Source of the DNA: Cudoniella acicularis
Taxonomy: Eukaryota; Ascomycota; Leotiomycetes; Helotiales; Helotiaceae
Direction: 5' to 3'
DNA: 26,513 bases
Assembly (NCBI GenBank): GCA_013054445.1
Contig: JAAMPI010000763.1
Location: 1-26,513 of the forward strand
In this document: one piece after another, positions 1 through 8,755 of the stretch
How positions within the stretch are numbered: position 1 is the first letter of the stretch
Layout of the letters: each line of letters opens with the position of its first letter
Made by a program: the position numbers and the translations under genes
The notes under the pieces: model-generated
The model's database searches: none
Told to the model about the DNA's origin: nothing
Seen by the model: only the letters and a program-made list of their open reading frames with translations

Positions 1-137
1 GCCGCTCATTCCTAGGCGCGGGGAAACAAGGCTGAGAGTTTCAAAGTAGGTCTCGGGGCTGCCGGGTTGGGAGGGGGAAAGAAGCTTCTATGACTGGTGG
101 GATTACCTCGTATGGGTACCGCCTGTCGTGTGAGATT

Positions 138-167
138 GTTGGGTTGGGGTTAGGGTTGGTGGGTTAA
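138..167 (+). repeat. G-rich telomere-like tract
   Basis: The stretch is built of GGG or GGGG runs separated by TT, TTA or TTGGT. One unit is exactly TTAGGG, the usual telomere repeat of filamentous fungi, but the neighbouring units are TTGGG, TTGGGG and TTGGTGGG. It is only about 30 bases long, so it is a degenerate interstitial tract rather than a telomere. Four G-runs with short loops at 141-163 also fit a G-quadruplex pattern. Confidence 0.5.
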
Positions 168-369
168 ACGTTGCGGTATTTGCTACTTGCATCTTGCTCC
201 CCCCATCGTAATCGTCAGCGGGATCAAAATACATGCAACACACATTACATGTGCATTACATGTACATACTTACTGTATGAACAGCACACACATACATTAC
301 TGTACATCATACTGTATCTTTTCCTGCGAAGCGGCCGCACTCTCAAACCAACCTGATCTTCAACCTCAT

Positions 370-960
370 GACGCCATGATACGAGCAGCTTCTCGATTTG
401 AAAATACTTGCTCATGTAAGGCAGCTGAGCAGTTACCGGAAGCAGTAGTTGATGTCAGAGCAAAGTAGTAACAGGACCGTGAGATGTCATTTTACGCAAG
501 ATCAAATAATAACGGCGCAATCGAAGCGAAAGGATTTGAATATATACTCCGTATCACCGAATGCAGTTGGTATGCCGCTCAAAACGAATCTTTTTGTTTT
601 CTGCACTCCGTGCATATCGGCTGAAAGCTTTCTCGATTTGTGAGATGTTTTGACATCAAATACCTGCTTGACGCGGCTTTGGCATGTCGCCGAAATGATT
701 CCTTTTCTTTTCTGACAAACCGTGCATGTCGACAGAAAGTGTTGTTGATTTGTAGCGTGTTTTGACGTCAAATGCCTGGCTCATGCAGATGCGGCTTTGG
801 CACGTCGACTGAAAACTTTTCTCAGTTTGTACTGAATGTATGTTGACATCAGTGTGTGCCATCTGAAATTCTAGCATAAAAACTAAAACTTGTTCTCAAC
901 AATCGATGCGTTTTGACATCAAAAGTATGCTATTTGCAGAATACGGTTTTAGGATGTTGC
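370..960. repeat. degenerate tandem repeat, ~110-150 bp period
   Basis: A core reading TTTTGACATCAAA recurs at 648-660, 760-772 (as TTTTGACGTCAAA) and 911-923, with a weaker copy near 841-852. The flanks also match between copies: CGTGCATRTCG...GAAAG...GATTTG before the core and GCGGCTTTGGCAYGTCG after it. A diverged further copy is suggested near 390-460. Short open frames on the minus strand here show the repeat in translation (FDVKT and DMHG motifs recurring) and are unlikely to be genes. Copies differ by substitutions and indels. Confidence 0.6.
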
Positions 961-3530
961 CCTTACGCAAAGTCCAATTAGAGGAACTGCTCTACATGAA
1001 ACATTTTCAAGTTTGGTCTCTTTTCACATCCAGAAGGCTGATGCAGTCAGCGGTATTTGCCGTTGGCTTATGTTGAGCGAGAGTATATTGGAAGCCTCGT
1101 GTTAAAGTACTTCTTCGGCATGTTGTGATTACCTAGATATAGGGCGGTGAGGCTTGGGGCACCCATTTCGGGATCGCATTTGTTATATAGTTCTTACATG
1201 GAGTACTGTTCGATTGGAAGAGCTCCATATGAAACAATATGGATGTTGGAAGGGAATCCCAGAAGCCAAATGTTAGGGAATGTTGGTGGAGTCAGCATAG
1301 TACCACTGGTAGCAGGATTACGAAGCACGGCAGTGAGAATAGGTGTGAACCGAATCCACATTCCCGACGCCATTGTATTCGGGAGATGAAACTGCAAGTC
1401 TTCGTACAATGCTTCTCAACACGGGAATGCTGTCAGCGCTCACAGCATGTCCTGGTGTGCTGTGGCGACAGTTTCGGGGGCTTTGAAGTTTGAGCAGCGT
1501 AGACGGTAGGTACTTTATGTTGCAGCTTTGATCCTATGCTGCACACAGTGCTTGCGCCTACCTCTCCAGTAGTTGCTGTGTTTTCGCGCATATGCCTGCT
1601 TCAGTTGAGTCTCATAAACTTTGCATGTCTTGCAATGCTGATCGCTTAACATCCTGCCCAGTGTCCGCGATAACCATGATCTTATCCCGTGATTCCACTC
1701 TGTGGAACGGGGATGTCACTGGATTGTAGATCTGGCTTACGGGATCGAAATATATATCCCTGTGTGAGGGCATGAATCTTGGGGAGCATGCCTGATTGGC
1801 CTATTCGCTTCCCGGAAAATCAGCCTTCATAAAAGCTTTGATTAAAAAGGTGAGAGTTTCCTGATAAGTTCGACCATTGTATCAATTAGTGAATGAGAAA
1901 AAGTGCCATTTTCCGAATAAATTGTGGCAGAGTTTTCAACGTTTTCGTTTCTCCACTGTCTGCGGTGGCGACGCTGGGGTCAACCCGATTTGCCAAGGGG
2001 AACGAGGCTACTTTCAGCTCGTTGGAAGGTGTCACTCGACGTTGCTCACGAGTGCATGAACGATGTACTTGTGAAAAGATACTACTGCAACCCATCTAGT
2101 TGGTAACGAGTCATTGAACGGCTTGAAGATTTTTGAATCAAACGGTGCTGCCTCAGGAGTGAAGAACCGGATTTATTAGAAATTCCACGGAGGGATACGG
2201 AGGTTCCCTTTTGGAAAGTGCACCTTGCTGACCTAGTACGTAAACAAGTCATATGTCCAACCTATGAGACGAGACAACTGGTACTAGCTATCACCCGCAT
2301 CTAGATGACAGGTAAAGTATGACTGCATCATATCGAATTGCGAGGTATATAATTGCGGGGTAGAGAATCAAGGAGTTGAGTAGTGGTGTAAGCTGATTCA
2401 AACCATGTCTTTCGGGTTACAACCCTCAGGCAGCCAGAAGCTGTTTAGGATAGTAATCATATACGACGTTGAGCCATGGCTGAAAAATGCTGTCTAATTT
2501 ACTTTTGTTTTTCTGTTTCCGTAGTTTGGTCAGGGTCCTCGGAGGCTTAACTTGGGGTCTTACAATACCCGTCTTGGTAAAAGCTTGCAAAATGTGGCTT
2601 TTGTGGCACCATTTTTCTTTCGGAATAATCAAGCGAATTAGCTGGCAAGTGGGGTTTTCTTGAAGGCTTCCTAACTCGGTGGAGGGATCGTAAGGTTCAG
2701 ATTTGTCGATTTTGAAGTGGCTGATCTCAAGGATGTGAAGGCTGAACCCATAAGCACTAACAATACGAGGGTTGAAGCGAGCCTTCGGATCCGCGGTGAG
2801 ACGTGCGGTAAGGCTGGGGAGGGAGACTTAACGTGACTGAAAGTAGTATGATAGGTCACTGAGGACCAATGTGTGCTTATTCTTGACCAAAAAGTATACT
2901 TTGTTTGTGATGGTCTCGTGGTTCAGCCACCCAGGGTGTGTTGGGATGGTAGTGCTTCAAGAAAGTCCTGCTGATGTACCCATGTCACATTCAGCCTTGA
3001 GAAAGCCGAAAATTTTGATCGATAACCAGGATTTCATGATGTGGAGGCGCACAGGCAGCCTCCAACTAATACCCCCAAAACCATGTCTGAACTGAATGCA
3101 AGTCGCCGGGCGAGCAGCGGGTCGATCATTCAGGGTGCATGCAGTCAGCTCGGAGGCCTCGAAACAGCTTCGAGCTCTTCCAAAGAGTGACGTGTTCCGA
3201 CACTCCACATACGTCGTGTCGGCCATGAGCACTGAATGAGGTAGCCTCGGCGCTGCGCCTAGCCGTGGAAGTTTAGAATGTCATCTATTAGGTCCCCGCT
3301 GCTGACTGTACCTACAAACTCATCTCTATAGTTAGTGTACAATTTTCACCACTCATTACACTAAAGGGTCAAGGAATATTTGTATGTCTGTACAAAGTAT
3401 CCCTGCTGGAGCCCTCTTAGGTGGTGTGACCAAATCTCTAAGTCGGAGCGAACCACGTGACTTGTATGTTTTGGATCGAATTCGTAACCCCTGAAGTTCA
3501 GCCAAATCAGAGATGATGAGAGCTTTAATC
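961..3530. other. region without a supported gene
   Basis: Open frames here are short and none shows a motif or conserved composition I recognise. A frame at 1147-1490 on the plus strand reads through about 110 codons with one TGA and could be an old gene remnant, but nothing identifies it. The segment at 3241-3300 holds a perfect GC palindrome, GGCGCTGCGCC at 3249-3259. The stretch from about 3300 to 3530 is the downstream side of VFA1. Confidence 0.4.
2426..2632 (-). mobile_element. possible pogo-type DDE transposase scrap
   Basis: This short minus-strand frame (68 codons) contains HILQAFTKTGI followed by a Pro-rich segment and TLTKLRKQ. Fungal pogo/Fot1-like transposases carry, C-terminal to the DDE core, a segment of the general form I..AF..TGI(W/V)PFNP followed by a VL..L stretch. 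The likeness is limited to about 20 residues; there is no DDE core, no inverted repeat and no target duplication that I can see. It may be a relic of a transposon or chance. Confidence 0.25.
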
Positions 3531-4196
3531 CTAGGGGAGGCCTTTTGGAACTGGGGGGAAGAGGTTTGGGTTTTGAAGACGCTCTCTATTCCGGCGCGCG
3601 ATCTCTGCATTTTTTTTTCTTATCGATCCGCTGCTGATAGAAGGCTTTAGCAAGGCCGAAAACTCGGGGCTCTTCCTCCGCTTTTTCCACCTCGTCAGAT
3701 TTGCTCTGTATACTTGTGAGTGTCAGTCTGCCATTAATGGAAGGCTCTTCTATACCTTTTCGTCAGACTTCTTTCCTTCGTCTTCGTCATCCTTTTTGTC
3801 TTTGTCTTTTGATTTGTCCTCTTCTTTTTCTTTTTCTTTTTCTTTCTCCTTTTCCTTCGCTTTCTCCTTCTCCTTTTCCTTCTTCTTCTTTTGCTTTTCC
3901 TCGAATTCTTGCTTCACCCGTTCAACCTCAGCATCCATTTCCTTTTTCTTTCTGGCCGCAATCGCAGCCTCGTCAATAATGGGTTTGCAGAATCCCCGAT
4001 CCTTGAGATGGCCAGGGCAGACGAAGAAGAAGTCCTACAGATCATTTAGAAGAGCAAGGCTTTGGGGGACATAGCGATGGACCTTATTGTCACTTGTAAC
4101 AAGAACACTAGTGCTAGGCTTGAAGCATATCTCGCAGGATTTGGCAGCGGTATCGGCCACCTTCCGGTGCGTGTAGGTATTGGGGAACGATGCCAT
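3531..4196 (-). CDS. VFA1: Vps4-associated protein 1 (Vfa1 family), one frameshift
   Basis: Vfa1 is a fungal partner of the AAA-ATPase Vps4 in ESCRT/multivesicular-body sorting. Three exons: 4196-4083, 4034-3756 and 3705-3531. The start is MASFPNTYTHRK; a zinc-binding pattern follows, with C21 and C24 (CEIC) and C44, H47 and C54 in exon 2. Exon 2 then has a very long Lys/Glu tract (roughly residues 65-125). Exon 3 holds the family's C-terminal signature (PRV, then AFYQQRIDKK and AEIARRNRERL), the part that in yeast binds the Vps4 MIT domain. Intron 1 (48 nt) has an unusual GTCCAT donor; intron 2 is 50 nt. The signature is split over two frames at the T9 run 3610-3618: read literally the protein stops soon after RIDKKK, while one base fewer gives a 188-residue product ending at 3531. 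This is either a sequencing error or a recent mutation. Confidence 0.85.
3821..3900 (-). repeat. YTTTTC hexamer microsatellite inside VFA1
   Basis: The plus strand reads as successive TTTTTC, CTTTTC and related hexamers; on the coding strand these are GAAAAR units encoding alternating Lys and Glu. The unit is a multiple of three, so length changes keep the reading frame. The tract lies in the charged linker of VFA1. Confidence 0.75.
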
Positions 4197-4568
4197 CTCG
4201 CGAACTCTGTTGAGGTATATGTCTGATTCTGCTCGCTGCTGATGGTGGACTGTCGTGTGTAGGCGTTGCTCTCACTGTGGTCGTGATATTTTCGGGCGTG
4301 GTGTTGAGGTGTTGTCAGTATAGTCATGTGATGGACCCGTAGGGCTGGTTAGCACCTCTGGTTAGTGGTGGTGGGTCCAAGCTCCCGCTTTGGCTGACAT
4401 CCCTGCAACAATTTCTCAGGGTGCAGGAGAGGCAGGTAAATTTTGCTATCAGCTGCTTATCGAATTTGCACCACATTCCACAACAAAACACCATCTTTGA
4501 AAACCACATCAATTGCTTTCTTTTTGCTACGTGGCAGAATACTCGAGTAGTGTCAATTGGCTGTAATC
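4197..4568. promoter_or_regulatory. divergent VFA1/ARG4 intergenic region
   Basis: These 372 bases separate the start codons of VFA1 (leftward) and ARG4 (rightward), so they must carry both promoters. I see no TATA box at a convincing position. A CATGTGA sequence sits near 4325, but I would not call it a site. No gene is supported inside. Confidence 0.5.
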
Positions 4569-6457
4569 ATGGGGACCGAACAAATCAGAGCCCCCGGCAG
4601 CAAGCCAGGAGAGAACATGTTATGGGGAGGACGATTCACAGGTTTGACTCACCTTTGTGGTAAATATTGAGGAAACGGGACATATTCTGACGAATTGGCA
4701 GGTGGTCTTGACCCTCTGATGGTCTCATATAACGAGTCCATCTATTATGACTGCAAGTTTTACGCTCAAGATATTCGTGGCAGCATCGCCTGGGCCCGCG
4801 CGAACCTCAAAGCCGGTATTCTTACACCTGCCGAATTTGCTGCAATCGAATCCGGTTTCGAGAAAGTCAAGGCGGAATGGGAAGCCGGAACATTCAAGAT
4901 CATTTCGGGAGTTGATGAGGATATTCACACCGCGAATGAGCGCCGATTGGGCGAGATCATTGGAAAGGAGATTGGTGGAAAGCTACACACTGGCCGAAGC
5001 AGAAATGAACAAGTTGCTACTGATATGCGATTGTGGTTACGGGATGAACTCAGAAAGATTGAGGCCATATTAGTCGACTTTTTGAAGGTCACAGTTTCCA
5101 GAGCTGAGCGGGAGATTGACTACATCATGCCTGGCTATACCCACCTGCAACGTGCTCAACCAATTAGGTGGAGTCATTGGATGCTATCCTATGGAATGGC
5201 ATTTGCGTCGGATCTGGAGAGGCTGCGTGAGGTCATTGCCAGAGTGAACTTGAGCCCTCTCGGAGCAGGCGCCTTAGCTGGTAACTGTTTCGGTTTGGAT
5301 AGGGAGGCTATGGCGAAAGAGCTTGGCTTTGACGGTTTGTTGTGGAACAGCATGGCAGCAGTCTCAAGTCGTGACTTTGTTCTGGAAGCAATGCAATGGG
5401 GCAGCTTTTTGATGAACCATATTTCTCGGTACGTAATTCTCTCACCCTTCCAATCCATCCTAACAATTACCCAACTTCCACATTGTTCCAGTCTCTTATT
5501 TACCCGTGTAAACTGTTCTGGATTTTCCTGCTCAATACTTCTCATTCTGTCCTGAGTCATTCATTCATGACGCACTGTGCATTTCTACACCTTCGAATTT
5601 GAGCGAATATGCACAAGCGCTAATATTTACCAATAAAGGTTCAGCGAGGATCTCATTATCTACGGATCTTCGGAGTTCTCTTTTGTTAGACTGGCAGATG
5701 CCTATTCGACAGGTTCTTCGTTAATGCCGCAAAAGAAAAATTCGGACTCGCTAGAGTTGCTCCGTGGGAAGTCGGGGCGTGCCTTTGGTCAAATGGCTGG
5801 TTTGATGATGACAATCAAGGGCTTACCGAGGTATGTTGCATGATTCGAGTTTTAATGACGAGTGTTTGCTGACATGTAATGTAGCACGTATAACAAAGAT
5901 GTAAGCATATTTCAACACCTCGAAAAGGGGCGACTCGCTTAGACAAAGGAGCCATCCAAATTGGCAACTGACCGACAAAAATTTTATAGCTTCAAGAAAG
6001 TGTTGAGCCAATGCTCGACCACATCAAAACGGTGTCGGATAGTATTCAAATTGCAACTGGAGTATTAAGCACGCTCACCATTAATCCCGAAAAAATGAAA
6101 GCTGCACTCGAGTAAGTTTACACACCTGGCGCCATGCTCTCTTCGATAATAGTCTAATTATTCCACAGTCCTTTCATGCTTGCAACTGATCTTGCAGACT
6201 ACTTGGTCAAGAAGGGCGTACCATTCAGAGAAACTCACCACATCTCAGGCCAATGTGTTGCAGCCTCAGAAAAAACCAAAGTCTCCATGGATAAGTTTTC
6301 TGTCGCCGATTTTCAAAAGATTGATGCTCGCTTTGGCGATGATATCCTTAAGATATTTGATTACAACCACAGCGTCGAACAGCATTCTGCGGCTGGGGGA
6401 ACTGCCCGTAAATCGGTTGAGGAACAGATTACGATCCTGAAGAAGATGTTGGCTTAA
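4569..6457 (+). CDS. ARG4: argininosuccinate lyase
   Basis: The enzyme splits argininosuccinate into arginine and fumarate, the last step of arginine synthesis (cytosolic in fungi). Six exons: 4569-4641, 4702-5428, 5639-5830, 5885-5900, 5990-6111 and 6169-6457. They sum to 1419 nt, 472 residues, the normal size. N-terminal [10 protein letters not shown] is the family start motif. Other landmarks are HTGRSRNEQ (residues 120-128), [10 protein letters not shown] with H172, and the fumarase/ASL signature [10 protein letters not shown] (292-301), whose first serines form the mobile catalytic loop. The position after KKN is Ser302, where Pro is common. The C-terminus is [12 protein letters not shown]...[10 protein letters not shown] and GGTARKSV. 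Start chosen at 4569 because it is the only ATG in frame upstream of the conserved WGGRF. Exon 4 is a 16-nt microexon. Intron 2 is the longest (210 nt); the others are 54-89 nt. Confidence 0.96.
4645..4651. promoter_or_regulatory. TGACTCA, Gcn4/CPC1-type element in ARG4 intron 1
   Basis: TGACTCA is the consensus site for the general amino-acid control activators Gcn4 (yeast) and CPC1/CpcA (filamentous fungi), which induce arginine genes. Here it lies at the 5' end of intron 1, about 76 bases downstream of the ATG. A 7-mer occurs by chance often enough that function is only an inference from the gene's identity. Confidence 0.35.
5885..5900 (+). other. 16-nt microexon of ARG4
   Basis: The exon is bounded by GTAG at its left (acceptor) and GTAAGC at its right (donor). 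It encodes the conserved residues S-T-Y-N-K-D, which belong to the invariant KGLP-STYNKD-LQE segment of argininosuccinate lyases. Without it the flanking exons do not join in frame. Confidence 0.85.
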
Positions 6458-6631
6458 TAAGGGTTTATTGGGGGTACTTGTTGGTTCAAGTGGCAAAAAG
6501 ATTTGTAGGTCTACCTATTGATACCATTACATTGTCAAAGAGGTAAAAAGTTATGTTCGCAAACCCAGTTTAATTCTAACCAAAAACGACCCGATAAGAA
6601 CTTGTTGCCCGGTGCTTTGTGATTAATTTGT

Positions 6632-8163
6632 AGCACCTTTGACGAGTATTGCGTTCCCCTCGTCACATGTGCTTTGCAGGTCGCCCATGCAGGTCAGCGA
6701 ACACATTGCTCCTTCCGCTTTAGTCACTACCATCTCACGGAAAAGACTACTTGGCCTTATTCTGACAACCACCCTTCTTCAAACTACAAAACGCTTCAAC
6801 TTGCAGAACTTGACCAAAAGTAATCCCGTCCAGTTCATTCATCCAGCGGGCAGGCAGGCTCATCGTCTCTCAGCTCTGGACGTGCCTCCAGTTTGATTAT
6901 TGCGTGTCAAGATGCTCTCTGTCAGCATTTTCCAGCTGCCTCTGCCGAGACAAGATCTCTTACTTGTAGTAAGTCTTCCATCCCTCAGCCTTCAGGAATC
7001 CATCGAGAATGGGTTTGACACAAAACCCAGGAGCAAAGTCTTAAATGAAACATCACTGGTTATTATGATCGAGTACTCTACAACGAACCGGGTGTCTTCG
7101 ACTTTCGGGAAGTTCGGGAAGGGAGGTCTATCCCCATGTCTGGACACATGCATTTGACAAGTGAAAGCTACAGGCACGCAGAAGAGATGCCCGGGATGAA
7201 AACCAGGAAACGCTGCTGTCCGCCGTAAACGCTTTCGAAATGGAGAAAATCCGGACGGCTATCGCTCATGTTGATGATGATGACATTACGAAAGGCTCTT
7301 CCTCTTGATGGGGATTAGTGTAACTTGAATAACATCGAGATTCCGGACATGTGCAACTCGTAACCGCCAGAAGCTTCCGCTATGAACAAGAAGATCCCAA
7401 CTAACTTTACGAGTATTAGCTCTACGAATGTGGATGATTCTGGAAGCTCGCGCAGAGAGCTAAACGACTTGTGGATGTGCGTATTACCTATCACTCCTCC
7501 TTGAGCCACCATCAAGTCGATACGTTTATAGGGCTAATCAGCTGGCTTTATTTTAGGCTTCAAGAAAAGAGAAGGTTTTGATTTTCTATCGGATTCCACA
7601 ATGAACCTTGACTTCGTTTCCAAAGCCAAGTGCATTATGCTATCGAAAACGAAGCCGTAAAACACTTCCACAAAGAGGGGGTTACCGTGGACACCTATCC
7701 AAACTGGTATGCTTGATCGTCAGGCAAGGAGTCGCCACAAATGGTCCGAAATCTGGCGATTTTTCCTAGTGTGAGAGCCTCTCCGTGCGAACTCTGTCTG
7801 GGTGCATTTTGTGTCTGTATTGACTGTACAGGGAGAGACCTGGGAACAAAATGCGAAATTCATGTTGCGTATCTGCTGTCGATTTCTTCTGTCGTCCCCC
7901 TGGTTATCGACGCATTGGCATTCCACCAAGCACCGCAGAAATACTGGACAAGTTGGTATTTGGTGATATCTGCGGGTGTTTTTATTCCTGTTGGAAATTA
8001 TGACTTTCGTGTGTCGAAGGACCTCGATCCTTTCGAAGGACGACTTTCCAGATCCCCCGTGTCAGAGCCTCTGCTGAGGGAACTATTTTTGGCATCTAAC
8101 AGTGAATTTGTCAATGTTATTCTCAAGGCCACTTCCTATAAGAAACTTGGATCGCCTCTCTAA
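6632..8163 (+). pseudogene. decayed coding remnants, family not recognised
   Basis: One frame stays nearly open from 6632 to about 7207, with three stops in about 190 codons, and reads like protein (HAGQRTHCSFRFSHYHLTEK; later EVREGRSIPMSGHMHLTSES). Sense then continues in another frame from 7174 (QETLLSAVNAFEMEKIRTAI, then VDDDDITKGSS, stop near 7308). From about 7330 a further stretch (IPDMCNS, TAA, PPEASAMNKKIPTNF) and from about 7560 a third (HYAIENEAVKHFHKEGVTVD, stop, then a 140-codon open frame 7741-8163) look similar. Several stops could be former CAA, CAG or CGA codons. I do not recognise a domain. It could be one gene or two; ordinary non-coding DNA is possible. Confidence 0.35.
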
Positions 8164-8165
8164 CC

Positions 8166-8755
8166 ACCCGGACTCGATTTGGAGTTACGGCAAAACAGTT
8201 TGGTCAATATCCGTAATATAGAGGTACTATCTTAATTTCTTTACTCGGAGAGAGAATTAGAGATTTCGGAAAACCGTTACGCAGCATTGACGTCCCTGGT
8301 AGGTTGAGCATAGAAACACAGCCTCGTCTGCAACTTGCTAGTATGCTTCTGATTCACTATCTCGAGGCCGCGCTTGTCTTTGTTGACCCCAGCCACGCGT
8401 TCTAATTACTTTCAACTGCTTCTCGACTACTTCAACTTCCAGCTCTTATTCTTCATCGCACAACAAAGTGTACCTCGACTCAATACACTCCTCGACCTCC
8501 ATCCTTTCAAAATTTGGCAGATAATCCAACCTCGTCGAAGCTTGGAGCAAGCAGACCTTTGCTCATAGAGTCGGTAAAATCACGAAATTGTGTTTGGGCT
8601 CCGTCAAAGCTGGTTTGATAAGCATGGGGGAAGATGAAAACAAGGGCGAAAGCCCAGGCGCCACAAAAGAAATTAGATTGGTTTATCTTTGCTAATATCG
8701 AGCTGTCTAGGTTGAAAGCCATCTGCCAAGTCAGCTTTCTGGATTCTCTTCTTTA
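8166..8755. other. intergenic, likely old promoter of the coiled-coil gene
   Basis: No open frame of interest on either strand. The plus strand at 8395-8510 is rich in C and T (repeated CTTC, CTC and AACTTCAACTT), a composition common just upstream of filamentous fungal start codons. This supports the start of the following gene remnant at 8756 but proves nothing. Confidence 0.35.

Noticed and set aside
502..877. Two minus-strand open frames with recurring FDVKT/DMHG motifs
   Set aside because: The repetition comes from the underlying DNA repeat; frames are short, overlap and lack a conserved domain.
3249..3259. GGCGCTGCGCC palindrome as a terminal inverted repeat
   Set aside because: Single 11-base palindrome without a partner copy or flanking target duplication in the window.
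3441..3500. GGATCGAATTC resembling a tRNA B box
   Set aside because: No matching A box or cloverleaf arms nearby.
4695..5555. Single 286-codon open frame as the complete lyase
   Set aside because: It starts in an intron-derived segment and runs into intron 2; the joined six-exon model covers the whole family length and all motifs.
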